From the NCBI GenBank assembly GCA_031261425.1, contig JAISJR010000035.1, forward strand, positions 1 through 33,317: 33,317 nucleotides of DNA, read 5' to 3'. The DNA is from Planctomycetota bacterium (lineage in GTDB: Bacteria; Planctomycetota; SZUA-567). The first letter of the stretch is position 1. Each line of letters begins with the position of its first letter. The notes below the pieces were generated by a model. It was not told where the DNA came from and ran no database searches. It saw only the letters and a program-made list of their open reading frames with translations. A program made the position numbers and the translations under genes. Positions 22,422-31,299 of the stretch are shown here, one piece after another.

Positions 22422-25280
22422 ATGTCTGCGCCATATACCCCATCTCCCGAATTGAAACAACTTCGTAGTGAGTGGGAGAATGCCTCCCATAGAACCGTTA
22501 AGTTCGACGACCGCTGGCTACGGTTGGCACAGGGGACGGTCGAAGCGATTTTCGGTTACGGCACCGCGCAAAATTGGGAAGAGTTGGAAGCGTGGGGCGA
22601 GACGTTGAAAAGCGTTGCCGCCCGTTTCGCCGACAAGGTGGAAATTCAACTGGCGTTGGCGAAAGGTGCGGTCCGCGCGATTTCTCGCTACGGCACGGCG
22701 TACGACTGGACAAAATTAGGAGCGTGGAGCAAAACGTTGAAAGGCGTTGCCGCCAATTTCGCCAAAGATGCGAAAATTCAATTGGAATTGGCGAAGGGCG
22801 CGGTCAACGCGATGTATGACTACGGCACGGCGCACGAGTGGGAGAAGTTAGAAACGTGGGGCGATACCTTGAAAAGCGTCGCCACCAATTTCGCCAAAGA
22901 TGCGAAAATTCAACTGGAATTGGCGAAGAGCGCGGTCAACGCGATTTCTCGCTACGGCACGGCGTACGACTGGGCAAAATTAGGAGCGTGGAGCAAAACG
23001 TTGAAAGGCGTTGCCGCCGATTTCGCCGAAGATGCGAAAATTCAACTGGAATTAGCGAAGTGCGCGGTACGAGCGATTTGGGGTTACAGCACGAATAACA
23101 ACTGGGTAAAACTGGAAGAGTGGGGCGGTAGGTTGAAAGGCGTCGCCGCCCATTTCGCCAACGTTGCGAAAATTCAACTGGCGTTGACGAAGGGCGCGGT
23201 ACGCGCGATTTCCGGCTACGGCAAGGCGCAAAAGTGGGATGAGTTGGAAGCGTGGGGGAAGACGTTGAAAGATATCGCCACCACCGCCCGTTTCGCCAAA
23301 GATGCGAAAATTCAACTGGAATTGGCGAAGGGCGCGGTCAACGCGATTTTGTTTTACGGTGCCGCGCAAAAGTGGGATGAGTTGGAAGAGTGGGACAAGA
23401 CGTTGAAAGGCGTCGCCAAAGACTTCGCCAAAGATGCGAAAATTCAACTGGAATTGGCGAGAGGCGCATTCAACGCGATTTTGCGTTACGGTGCCGCGCA
23501 AAAGTGGGATGAGTTGGAAGCGTGGGGCAAGACGTTGAAAGGCGTCGCCACCACCGACCGTTTCGCCAAAGATGCGAAAATTCAACTGGAATTGGCGAAG
23601 AGCGCGGTCAACGCGATTTCTTACTACGGCAAGGCGCAAAAATGGGAAAAGTTGGAAAATTGGGGTATGACACTTAAAGAGTTGGATGAGTCGGAAGCGC
23701 ATGATCATGATAAGGTATCGAAAGTCGTCGCCGCCCCAATTCAACTGCAGTTGGCGAATGGCGCGGTCAATGCGATATTATACTACGGCAGAGCGCAAGC
23801 GTTTGTGGAAATGGAAGCGTGGGGCGAGACCTTGAAAGGCGTCGCCGCCCGTTTCGCCGTCGACAAGGAAATTCAACTGACGCTGGCGAAGGGCGTTGTC
23901 AATGCGATGATTCCTTATAGAAAAACCGGTAAATCAAAAAATATGGAAAAATGGAAAGAAACTGAAGAAAGGGAAAAGTGGAACCAATGGGGGCAAGAAC
24001 TGCGTGAAATTATCAAAACCCAAGCAGACAACATCCTCTCGCAATTTTTCCGAGCCGAGGAAAAAGAATTTTTTCGTTTTGCCGGTAAATGGGAACGGGA
24101 TGATGATTTTTGTGAACTTCTCGGTAAAAATGAAGAACTAATCAAAAACGAAAACCTACGTGAACTTTGGGAAGCCCAAGAAGATGTGATAGAACTGCTT
24201 CGCGTAGAATTTTCTGATACTCCTGAAAAAGAAGAAAATGGCGCCGTTTATCAAGTTGCGCATTATATCTCGGTTGAAGATTTAGAACGCATGATTAAAC
24301 CCGAAGAACTTCAATTAAAGGGTGTATCCTCCACGAATGACCCAACGGAAGGCAAGATATTTCAGCAATTCCTTAATACAGAGACCGCTGAAAAATTCTG
24401 TTCTTCTGAAATGCTGATTGCGGTGCAGGCATCTTTTACTTGTTACATAGACGGTTTGAATCAGTTCCGTCTTTACGGAAATCTTCCTGACGCCCCCGGG
24501 ACTGGGCTATGCCTCGTCTTTGACAAAAATTTCTTCGCCGATGATTCTTATGGAGGTTCGTTTATCAATCTTCCCAAACGAAAACGTCCTGATACAGGAG
24601 ACAAGAAAAGCACAAATGCAGATGAGGCGCAAGACCACCTCCCTCTATATTGGGTTCTTTACTACAATTATCGTAATAACGACAAACCGTTTTTCATTCA
24701 TACCCCGACACAATGTGCATTGAGGGTGGTTGGTCAGGAAAGCAGGAATGAGCAGAAGTATTCATGGGCATCAGACAGGAATACGGCTATTTCCCATGCC
24801 CTCGAAGCCGTAAGAGAGAAATATCTCAAAATAATTAAAGATGCTAATAAAATAATTGAAGATGCTAAGGAAAAGATTAAACGGGCAGATTCAGAAGAAG
24901 ATGAAGTAAAACGTTCGTTAATCAAGACCGCCGCAGAAGAAAGAAAAAAAGCGGCGTGGAATCTGCTCATCTATTTACGACACTTAGTAAAGGACGCCGC
25001 TTTTGCCGAAGAACAAGAAATGCGCATCTTAAAACTGTGCCGCTTCGGAGACGAAAAAATAAGGCGATTAAATCCGACCAAAGACCTCCTCGGACTTCCG
25101 TATTTACATATTTTGGACGAGGAGCATTGTGTCAAAAAGGTTATCGCCGGTCCAAAAATGGAAAAATTTATTTCTCGCTCAACTCGTTGGCGTCACGAAA
25201 TTGCGCAATATGCGCAATCTAAAGAACCTCCGCTCTCATTTGCCATCGAATTTTCCCAATCCAATGCGCCGTTAGCGTAG
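22422..25280 (+). CDS. TPR-like tandem-repeat protein with C-terminal DUF2971-like domain
   Basis: 952 residues; GGAG sits seven bases before the ATG. About residues 52-505 are ten copies of a 44-46-residue helical repeat (one is 53), consensus W-x-K/E-L-E-x-W-G-K-T-L-K-G-V-A then FAKDAKIQLELAKGAVNAI and YG-x-AQK. It resembles TPR-type helix-turn-helix units and probably forms a solenoid. A charged helical linker (505-610) follows. The C-terminal part (about 630-930) reads like DUF2971: YISVEDLERMIKPEELQLKG, SSTNDPTEG, QFRLYGNLPDAPGTGLCLVF, EEQEMRILKL and KKVIAGPKMEKF, with a long coiled insertion at 785-850. No signal peptide or membrane segment. The C-terminal half is clearly richer in A/T than the neighbours, suggesting transfer. 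Monocistronic, between two repeats. Function unknown; a sensor solenoid joined to an effector domain is my inference. Confidence 0.75.
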   Translation: MSAPYTPSPELKQLRSEWENASHRTVKFDDRWLRLAQGTVEAIFGYGTAQNWEELEAWGETLKSVAARFADKVEIQLALAKGAVRAISRYGTAYDWTKLGAWSKTLKGVAANFAKDAKIQLELAKGAVNAMYDYGTAHEWEKLETWGDTLKSVATNFAKDAKIQLELAKSAVNAISRYGTAYDWAKLGAWSKTLKGVAADFAEDAKIQLELAKCAVRAIWGYSTNNNWVKLEEWGGRLKGVAAHFANVAKIQLALTKGAVRAISGYGKAQKWDELEAWGKTLKDIATTARFAKDAKIQLELAKGAVNAILFYGAAQKWDELEEWDKTLKGVAKDFAKDAKIQLELARGAFNAILRYGAAQKWDELEAWGKTLKGVATTDRFAKDAKIQLELAKSAVNAISYYGKAQKWEKLENWGMTLKELDESEAHDHDKVSKVVAAPIQLQLANGAVNAILYYGRAQAFVEMEAWGETLKGVAARFAVDKEIQLTLAKGVVNAMIPYRKTGKSKNMEKWKETEEREKWNQWGQELREIIKTQADNILSQFFRAEEKEFFRFAGKWERDDDFCELLGKNEELIKNENLRELWEAQEDVIELLRVEFSDTPEKEENGAVYQVAHYISVEDLERMIKPEELQLKGVSSTNDPTEGKIFQQFLNTETAEKFCSSEMLIAVQASFTCYIDGLNQFRLYGNLPDAPGTGLCLVFDKNFFADDSYGGSFINLPKRKRPDTGDKKSTNADEAQDHLPLYWVLYYNYRNNDKPFFIHTPTQCALRVVGQESRNEQKYSWASDRNTAISHALEAVREKYLKIIKDANKIIEDAKEKIKRADSEEDEVKRSLIKTAAEERKKAAWNLLIYLRHLVKDAAFAEEQEMRILKLCRFGDEKIRRLNPTKDLLGLPYLHILDEEHCVKKVIAGPKMEKFISRSTRWRHEIAQYAQSKEPPLSFAIEFSQSNAPLA
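22575..23936 (+). repeat. Tandem 132-bp coding repeats (ten units)
   Basis: Ten successive units of about 132 bases encode the helical repeats of the 952-residue protein. Long stretches such as GATGCGAAAATTCAACTGGA are identical in most units, including at synonymous positions, which points to recent duplication or gene conversion. Units 6 and 8 carry two extra codons and unit 9 nine extra. Confidence 0.85.
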
Positions 25281-25323
25281 GGGCGAACCGTCGGTAGAAA
25301 GAGGTTATGTTAGTTCGATATTC

Positions 25324-25381
25324 GGATAGGTTCTAAAAATCAAACTCAACAATTGTTAATTGTGAATTGTTAATTGTTAAT
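25324..25381. repeat. Terminal-repeat fragment joined to TTAATTG heptamers
   Basis: The first 21 bases are identical to 213-233 of the left window-end repeat. TTAATTG heptamers follow, up to a few bases from the nadC ribosome site. GTCGGTAGAAA, another motif of the window ends, lies just upstream (about 25290). Confidence 0.75.
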
Positions 25382-25398
25382 TCCCTTCGGAGACCGCA

Positions 25399-26265
25399 AT
25401 GCTCTCGTCCGTGCAATGGCAACAGGTTGACGCGCTCCTCGCGCTGGCGCTGGCGGAGGATGTCGGCGACGGCGACGTAACCACCGCGATTCTCGCGCCG
25501 GCGGCGGCGCGGTTGTCCGCCGCGTTCGTCGCGCGGCGCGACGGCGTTCTGTCCGGCGGCGAAATCGTCCGGCGCTTTTTCGCGTTTCTTGACCCGGAAG
25601 TAATCGTTACGCCGCTCGTCGCCGACGGCGAGCGCATCACCGCCGGTCAGCCGTTGCTGAAAATCGCGGGCGCGGCGCGGTCGATTTTGACCGGCGAGCG
25701 CGTGTCGCTGAATTTTTTGCAACGAATGAGCGGCGTCGCGACCGTAACGCGCCGTTACGTCGAAGCCGTGCGCGGCACCGGCGCGAAAATTTACGACACG
25801 CGCAAAACCCTGCCCGGACATCGGGCGCTCGACAAGTTGGCGGTCGCGCACGGCGGCGGCGCCAATCACCGGCTCGGTTTGTTCGATATGATTTTGATTA
25901 AAGACAATCATCTCGCGCTGGCGGGCGTCGCGTCGCCGGCGGAAGTGGCGCGCTTGGCGCGAAGCCGGTCGGCGTTGCCGCTGATGGTGGAAGTCGATAC
26001 CCTCGAACAGTTGCGAGCGGTGTTGCCGAGCGCGCCGGATTATATTTTATTGGACAATATGGACGCGCCCACGATGCGCGAAGCGGTGGCGCTGACGGCG
26101 GCGCTCTCCGCCGCAAATTCGCGCCCGCAACTTGAAGCGTCCGGCGGCATTACGCTCGACAACGTCCGCGCGGTCGCGGAAACCGGCGTGAACCGGATTT
26201 CCGTCGGCGCGCTGACGCACAGCGTCGCGGCGTTGGATATTGGTTTGGACGCCATTGCGCCTTAA
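25399..26265 (+). CDS. nadC: Nicotinate-nucleotide pyrophosphorylase (carboxylating)
   Basis: 288 residues with CGGAGA upstream. It converts quinolinate and PRPP to nicotinate mononucleotide, CO2 and pyrophosphate in NAD synthesis. Signatures in order: LAEDVGDGDVTT (19-29), ERVSLNFLQRMSG (100-112), DTRKTLPGHR (133-142), HRLGLFDMILIKDNH (157-171), then LLDNM and EASGGI near the C terminus. Length is typical. No nadA or nadB nearby. Gene context is accessory on both sides, so it stands as a housekeeping island between repeats. Confidence 0.97.
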   Translation: MLSSVQWQQVDALLALALAEDVGDGDVTTAILAPAAARLSAAFVARRDGVLSGGEIVRRFFAFLDPEVIVTPLVADGERITAGQPLLKIAGAARSILTGERVSLNFLQRMSGVATVTRRYVEAVRGTGAKIYDTRKTLPGHRALDKLAVAHGGGANHRLGLFDMILIKDNHLALAGVASPAEVARLARSRSALPLMVEVDTLEQLRAVLPSAPDYILLDNMDAPTMREAVALTAALSAANSRPQLEASGGITLDNVRAVAETGVNRISVGALTHSVAALDIGLDAIAP

Positions 26266-26344
26266 TAAAAAAATACTAAAAACGAGCGTCATTTTTTCAT
26301 CGTTACCTCTTGACCAATCAATGTTGTTTTCAAGGAGAATTCCT

Positions 26345-26629
26345 ATGAGCGAAATCACCGAGACCGAATGGGCGGCGATGAAGAAAGACCTCGACGACTT
26401 TTGCCAAAAAGAAGGCATCTCGTCGTTCAAACCGCTTGACCCGTCGCTTGTTCCGACCGGCGAGAATATGCTCTACGAAAACTCCGATAAAGACGCGAGT
26501 AAAATTCTGGTCGCCGGACGAAAAAGAGAAGTTGAAGCCATTGATTGGATGTTGGAAAATATGCCCGACACGCGCCGACTTTACGTTGAAATCACCGGAC
26601 GGGAGTATCGCAATGTCGGCGCTGTCTAA
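26345..26629 (+). CDS. Hypothetical protein, 94 aa, first of an overlapping pair
   Basis: The start MSEITETEWAAMKKDLDDF is set by AAGGAG eight bases upstream. A longer frame exists but lacks support. The protein is small, acidic in the N-terminal half (KDLDDFCQKEG) and ends with REVEAIDWMLENMPDTRRLYVEITGREYR. No family recognised and no membrane or export signal. Its last 17 bases overlap the start of the next gene, so the two are almost certainly co-translated. Size and tight coupling recall toxin-antitoxin or immunity pairs, but no motif supports a named system. Confidence 0.65.
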   Translation: MSEITETEWAAMKKDLDDFCQKEGISSFKPLDPSLVPTGENMLYENSDKDASKILVAGRKREVEAIDWMLENMPDTRRLYVEITGREYRNVGAV

Positions 26630-27128
26630 ACCGGATATTCGTCGCGGCTACCTGCAAGAGCGAATCAATTTTTTCATTGAGCGCTTTCCGGTTGCGGACA
26701 GAGGCAAGGCGCCGACGCTCACCAACGCCACTTTCTATTTTGAACGAAACTACATCGCGCCGTTCGTTCGCCATCCGGACGGCAGTCCGCCGTTACTTTG
26801 TCATCATAAAATCATCGCCGCCACCTGCGCCGCGATAATGGCTGTGATGCCGTTTCGCGCTCCTAAAACAGAATCGCGCTACGATGCGGTTAATCTCCGG
26901 CTTAACGCCACGTTTGCTTTTGATGTCGCCGCCAGCATTTTATCCGATTGGTCGGAATCACCAATCGCCACCGCTTATCGCCGCGCTCTGCTGACTACTT
27001 ATGAAGAACATAAAATATGGTTAGCGGGGATAATCCCGTCGCGCGCGCACGAGCCGAAAGATTTTCCCTATTTTCTCGTATCTCAATTCTGGGCGGCGGT
27101 CGAAGTCGCTTGTCGTCCGCTCGAATGA
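26613..27128 (+). CDS. Hypothetical protein, 171 aa, second of an overlapping pair
   Basis: Begins MSALSKPDIRRGYLQERINF inside the end of the previous gene, with CGGGAG upstream of the ATG. It is basic and rich in aromatic residues, with a helical look (TFAFDVAASILSDW, TYEEHKIWLAGI, YFLVSQFWAAVEVACRPLE). A cluster of cysteine and histidine (LLCHHKIIAATCAAIMA) could bind metal. No recognised domain. The long overlap argues for a complex with the 94-aa partner. The gene ends 39 bases before a hairpin that precedes the TPR-protein gene. Confidence 0.65.
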   Translation: MSALSKPDIRRGYLQERINFFIERFPVADRGKAPTLTNATFYFERNYIAPFVRHPDGSPPLLCHHKIIAATCAAIMAVMPFRAPKTESRYDAVNLRLNATFAFDVAASILSDWSESPIATAYRRALLTTYEEHKIWLAGIIPSRAHEPKDFPYFLVSQFWAAVEVACRPLE

Positions 27129-27167
27129 TTGTCCCCCGCATTTCCGCTAATTATTCCCCGCGTCAAT

Positions 27168-27210
27168 GTCCGATAATTTAGCGGTGTTTTTTTGTCTCAA
27201 ATTATCGGAC
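27168..27210 (+). promoter_or_regulatory. 12-bp-stem hairpin just ahead of a start codon
   Basis: GTCCGATAATTT (27168-27179) pairs perfectly with AAATTATCGGAC (27199-27210) across a 19-base loop containing TTTTTTT. The second arm ends seven bases before the ATG at 27218 and covers the only candidate ribosome site. It could be an operator, a translational switch, or a terminator of the preceding pair. Confidence 0.55.
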
Positions 27211-27217
27211 CGCGACG

Positions 27218-29362
27218 ATGTTCATTTTTCGCAAAAAGTTTATCGGGGGCGTGGCGTTAATCGCCGCCGCCGTCAATGTTGCCCACACCGCCCGCGCCGG
27301 CGAACCGCCGGTGAAATACGTCAACACCCATTCGTTTCTCGTGCAGGTCAAACCGGCAGACCGCGACGCCCGCGACGCGGTCGCGGCGGAACTCTACATT
27401 TCGCGCTTTCCGCAGAGCGGCTGGTTGCCGGAAGGCGCGTGCGAAATCGCCGGCGACTACGGCGAGAAGACGTTTTCCCGCACCGTTTCCGTGCCGGGCG
27501 ACGGCGCGTATTTTTTCACCTCGCGCGGCGTTGACCGCGTCGGCGCCGCGCCCGCGCCGCGCCCGGGCGAAGCGGCGCAAGTCAAAGTCATCGCCGACAC
27601 CGCCGCGCCGCAAGTCAAAATTATCGCTCCGCTCCGCCACGCCGTTTTTCGCGCCGGCGAAAACGCCCGCCTCGAATGGACGGCGACCGACCAAAATTTG
27701 GCGCTGAACGGCGTCGGTATTTACTACTCGACCGACGGCGCGAACTGGAACGCCGTCGCCGAAAATTTGCCGAACACCGGTCATTACAACTGGCAAATTC
27801 CGCCGGAAAATTTTTATCTGCGCGTAACCGCCCGCGACAACGCGGGCAACACCGGCGGCGACGAGTCGCCCGCGCCGTTCAAAGTTATGCTTCCGCAATT
27901 CGCGTCCGCCGCCGCCAACAACAATAATAATGTTGCGAACAACGCGCCCGCGTCTGCCGCCGTTTATTATCCCGAAGCGGTCGTCGGGACGCGTCCCGTC
28001 GCGCCGCGTCCCGCCGCGACGGAAACGTTGGCGCCGAACGTCCCGAATCAAACGCCCGCGCCCGCCGCCGCCGATAAATTTCTCCCGACCGACCCGCGAC
28101 CGGCGACGCGCCATCCGCAACTCGACGCCAACGACGGCGAAATCCCGCAACGTCCCGCCAACGACGACGGCAAGGCGGCGTATATCGCCTACGTGATGGG
28201 CGGGAATTTAGTCCGGCAGGGGCGGCTGAAAGATTCGCTCCGCTATTTCCGCTCGGCGGTGGACATCGACCCGAATTTCGACCAGGCGTGGAACGATATG
28301 GGTTTGGTGTATAAGCAACTCGGCGCGTTCACCAAAGCCGACGCCTGCCTCGTGCGGGCGCTGAATATCGAGCCGGAAAATCCGCGTTATCTCAACTCGC
28401 GCGGCACGATTTATCAAGCGGCGGGCTTGGATATTTTGCGCGACCCGTCGTCCGGCGACGAGTCGCTCGCTCGCGCCAACGACCTGATTTTATTCGCGGT
28501 GAAAACTTTCGGCGCGGCGGTTGACGAGGCGTTGCGGCGCGGGTCGCTGTCCGAACGCGCCGAGACGTATTTTCACCTTGGCGAAATTTGTTACTTCGCC
28601 AATCAAGACCCGACCGGCGCGCGCCAGTATTGGCTGAAAGTATTGGATTTGCACACGCCGACGCCGGACCTCGACGAAGTGATGCTCGACCGCGGCACGC
28701 CGCAGGAGCGGCTGACGCGCAGTGTTTATGAGAAAAACACCGAACTTTGGGTAAATCTAAACACGTGGCGCGAATGGGCGCGGGAATATATCCGGCAGTT
28801 AAACGACCTCGAACGCGGTGTGGAGTTGCCGCGCGCAGGCGGCTCGCTCTTCGCGCCGCTCGCCCTCGGCGCCGGCACCGCGCCGTCCGCGGCGTCGCCG
28901 GAGACGTTGACGCTGTTGCCGGACGGCAGTTACGTGACGACGACGCGCGGTTACACGGCGCTTCCGCCGGTCGCCGCGTCCAATCAGCCGCAAGTGCAAG
29001 TCATCAACAATTACATCGACGCGACGCCGTCGGCACCGCCGCCCGGAAATGCGGCGCGATTGCCGCTCGGCGTGGTCGGCGCGGTCAATCAAAAACCGGA
29101 CGCGGCGTATGCGGCGACGCGCTATTATGAGGAGGGAAAAGACGGCGTGTATGAAACGTATCAGCGCGAAATGTTCAGCCGCAATCCGCCCAAACCGCAA
29201 GGACACGCCGTGTATAACGGCGCTTACCCTGTTCGCGAGCACGAGCCGTATAATCCGGCGAACGGCTACCGCTATCAGCCCGTGCCGACCGTCCCGATCG
29301 GACGCGGCGCGTGGTTGCAACCGCAATATGGCAACGGCGCTGATTACACCTATAAGCGGTGA
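27218..29362 (+). CDS. Secreted protein with Ig-like domain and TPR repeats
   Basis: 714 residues. The signal peptide (1-27) ends AHTARA. Residues about 120-228 look like an immunoglobulin/fibronectin-type beta domain (RLEWTATDQNLALNGVGIYY, HYNWQIPPENFYLRVTARD). An Ala/Pro/Asn-rich linker follows. TPR units begin near 318 (GNLVRQGRLKDSLRYFRSAV, AWNDMGLVYKQLGAFTKADA, YLNSRGTIYQAAGLDI, AETYFHLGEICYFANQDPTG). The last 200 residues are proline-, tyrosine- and asparagine-rich and probably disordered. It is likely a periplasmic or envelope scaffold. I do not know a family with exactly this layout. A perfect hairpin sits over the translation start region, and GAGTTTAGAG-type heptamers begin eight bases after the stop. 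Confidence 0.75.
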   Translation: MFIFRKKFIGGVALIAAAVNVAHTARAGEPPVKYVNTHSFLVQVKPADRDARDAVAAELYISRFPQSGWLPEGACEIAGDYGEKTFSRTVSVPGDGAYFFTSRGVDRVGAAPAPRPGEAAQVKVIADTAAPQVKIIAPLRHAVFRAGENARLEWTATDQNLALNGVGIYYSTDGANWNAVAENLPNTGHYNWQIPPENFYLRVTARDNAGNTGGDESPAPFKVMLPQFASAAANNNNNVANNAPASAAVYYPEAVVGTRPVAPRPAATETLAPNVPNQTPAPAAADKFLPTDPRPATRHPQLDANDGEIPQRPANDDGKAAYIAYVMGGNLVRQGRLKDSLRYFRSAVDIDPNFDQAWNDMGLVYKQLGAFTKADACLVRALNIEPENPRYLNSRGTIYQAAGLDILRDPSSGDESLARANDLILFAVKTFGAAVDEALRRGSLSERAETYFHLGEICYFANQDPTGARQYWLKVLDLHTPTPDLDEVMLDRGTPQERLTRSVYEKNTELWVNLNTWREWAREYIRQLNDLERGVELPRAGGSLFAPLALGAGTAPSAASPETLTLLPDGSYVTTTRGYTALPPVAASNQPQVQVINNYIDATPSAPPPGNAARLPLGVVGAVNQKPDAAYAATRYYEEGKDGVYETYQREMFSRNPPKPQGHAVYNGAYPVREHEPYNPANGYRYQPVPTVPIGRGAWLQPQYGNGADYTYKR

Positions 29363-29369
29363 TTCAGAG

Positions 29370-29410
29370 TTTAGAGTTGAGAGTTGAAAGTTGAAAGTTG
29401 AAAGTTGAAA
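29370..29410. repeat. Heptamer repeat, GTTGAAA/GTTGAGA flavour
   Basis: Units GAGAGTT and GAAAGTT repeat every seven bases from just after the TPR-protein stop to the outer end of the next MITE-like element. Confidence 0.8.
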
Positions 29411-29415
29411 CTCGT

Positions 29416-29790
29416 GTTACGCGATTTTGATAATTTATTCCGACAGCCGCGCTGAAAGGGACGCAGTCCCGTAGCGCGAAACATATCAGCCCAGGGTAAG
29501 CGACACGCTCTACCGTCGCGCCACCCTGGGTTAAAACGGCGCGAAGCGCCAACCGAAATTGGACGGTTCGCCGCGTTGTGGCGAACCGCTCTCGCCGCCG
29601 GAGGCGGCGTTTGCCGCCGCAAACCACGCGGCGGGACTGTCGGATTTATTTATCAATCAACCGCTACCCAGGGTTGCGGCACGGTAGAACGTGTGCCTTA
29701 CCCTGGGCTGATATATTTCGCCCTTTCAGGGCGACTGTCGGAGTTTTTTCAATTTTTTCGTTGCAATAGCACCGACGCTAACCGCGTAAC
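29416..29790. mobile_element. MITE-like element, CCAGGGTAAG type, inverse of 6190-6536
   Basis: Outer ends GTTACGCG (29416) and CGCGTAAC (to 29790). Inner ends TTATTCCGACAG and CTGTCGG. The interior, with AGCCCAGGGTAAGCGACACG, CACCCTGGGT, GCCGCCGGAGGCGGC and TTACCCTGGGCTGATAT, is largely the reverse complement of 6190-6536. Short open frames inside are repeat translations. Confidence 0.8.
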
Positions 29791-29793
29791 ACG

Positions 29794-29900
29794 AATTGAG
29801 AGTTGAGAGGCGAATGCGCTTCGCGCATTATTAAAATGACTCCACCGCTAAACTCTCAACTCTAAACTTTCAACTCTGAACTCTGAACTCTCAACTCTGG
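29794..29900. repeat. Stem-loop of GAGAGTT / CTCTCAA heptamers
   Basis: The short left arm (TTGAGAGTTGAGAG), a GCGAATGCGCTTCGCGCATT core and ACTCCACC precede a long right arm of CTCTAAA, CTCTCAA and CTCTGAA units with strict 7-base period. It ends seven bases before the histidine kinase ATG and contributes GGAAA as the only ribosome-binding candidate. Confidence 0.85.
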
Positions 29901-29907
29901 AAACGCA

Positions 29908-31299
29908 ATGGACTTGGCGCATCAGATTGACGACATCACGCTCGCGTTAGTGTCCAAAGCCATTAACCAAATGGCGCTGATAACCGAATGGCGGGAGGAC
30001 TGCGAAAAAATCAACGCCGCGCTTGCCGGCGAGACCGCGCCCTCCCTCTCCGCCGTGCTGGCACAAGCCGCCGAGATTAGCCGCGAAATGGCGCGCATCT
30101 GCCAAGACATCAACGAACTGATGGGAAGCGTCGAGGACTTGAACGACGCCTATCTCGAATCCGAAGAAGACCGGCGCGCCAAGTCCTCGTTTCTGGCGCG
30201 GCTGAACCACGAAATCCGCACGCCGATGCACACGATTGTCGGGATTAACGAACAGATTCTCCACCAAGACCTGCCCGCCGACCTTGCCGGTTACACCCGC
30301 CTGTCTCAAAACGCCGCCAAAAATTTGCTCGGCATCATCAACGACCTGTTCGATTTCTCCAATCTCGGCGCCGGTAAAATCGAATTACAGCCCGCCGCTT
30401 ACGACCCCCGCGCCCTCGTCGAGCATTGCGTTGCCCTCGCCCAAGCGCAACTGAACGGCGCGCCGGTTAAATTAGCCGTCGAGATGACGGCGGCGTTGCC
30501 GCGCCAACTCCGCGGCGACTCCGTCCGCGTGCAACAAGTGTTGACGAATCTGTTAAACAACGCGGTCAAATTCACGCCCGCCGGCAAAATTACGCTCACC
30601 GTCGCGGGCGAATTTTCCGCCGCCGCCGCGTTCGTTTTAGTGTTGACGGTCGCCGACACCGGCATCGGGATTCAGGAAAAACATCTCGCGAAAGTGTTCG
30701 GCGGGTTCAACCAGTTTGACGCCAAAGACGCTCGCGGTTGCGAAGGCATCGGGTTGGGATTGGCAATCAGCCGCCATTTGTGCCGCCTGATGAACGGCGA
30801 CCTCACGGTTAAATCGGAGTTCGGCAAAGGGAGCGTTTTCACCGCGCGTCTGCCGCAAACGGTAATTGACGCGACGGCGACCGGCGAAGGCGCGAGGTTC
30901 ACCGCGCCGACCGCGCGAGTGTTGGTGGTTGACGACATCAAAGTTAATTTGATGGTCGCGGCGGGCGTGTTCTCGCCGTATGCGATACAAATTGAAACGG
31001 CGGAGAGCGGGGCGGAGGCGGTGGAAAAAGTTAAAAATTGCGACTACGATTTGGTGTTGATGGATTATATGATGCCGGAGATGGACGGCTTGGAGGCGAT
31101 GCGGGCGATACGGGCGTTGCGCGCGGAAAAATACCGGAATTTGCCGATTATCGCGTTCACCGCCAACGACGACGACGGCATCAAAGAAAAATTGTTGCGC
31201 CACGGCTTCAATGATTTTTTGGCGAAACCGATTGACATTGATTTACTCCACCAAATCATCGCCCGCCATTTACCGCGCGAAAAACAAAACAGGGGTTAG
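29908..31299 (+). CDS. Soluble hybrid sensor histidine kinase with receiver domain
   Basis: 463 residues, no membrane segment. The helical N terminus (1-90, probably coiled-coil dimer) leads to HisKA with the phospho-accepting histidine in FLARLNHEIRTPMHTI (H101). The ATPase domain shows the N box (VLTNLLNNAVKFT), G1 (VADTGIGI) and G2 (GIGLGLAI). The receiver domain starts near 335 (ARVLVVDDIKVNLMVA), with phosphate-accepting D386 in LMDYMMPEMDG and AKP near the end. All catalytic residues are present. No dedicated sensor domain is seen, so input probably comes through a partner, plausibly the ligand-binding-type protein 480 bases downstream. The stop codon lies inside a GGGGTTA heptamer. Confidence 0.93.
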   Translation: MDLAHQIDDITLALVSKAINQMALITEWREDCEKINAALAGETAPSLSAVLAQAAEISREMARICQDINELMGSVEDLNDAYLESEEDRRAKSSFLARLNHEIRTPMHTIVGINEQILHQDLPADLAGYTRLSQNAAKNLLGIINDLFDFSNLGAGKIELQPAAYDPRALVEHCVALAQAQLNGAPVKLAVEMTAALPRQLRGDSVRVQQVLTNLLNNAVKFTPAGKITLTVAGEFSAAAAFVLVLTVADTGIGIQEKHLAKVFGGFNQFDAKDARGCEGIGLGLAISRHLCRLMNGDLTVKSEFGKGSVFTARLPQTVIDATATGEGARFTAPTARVLVVDDIKVNLMVAAGVFSPYAIQIETAESGAEAVEKVKNCDYDLVLMDYMMPEMDGLEAMRAIRALRAEKYRNLPIIAFTANDDDGIKEKLLRHGFNDFLAKPIDIDLLHQIIARHLPREKQNRG

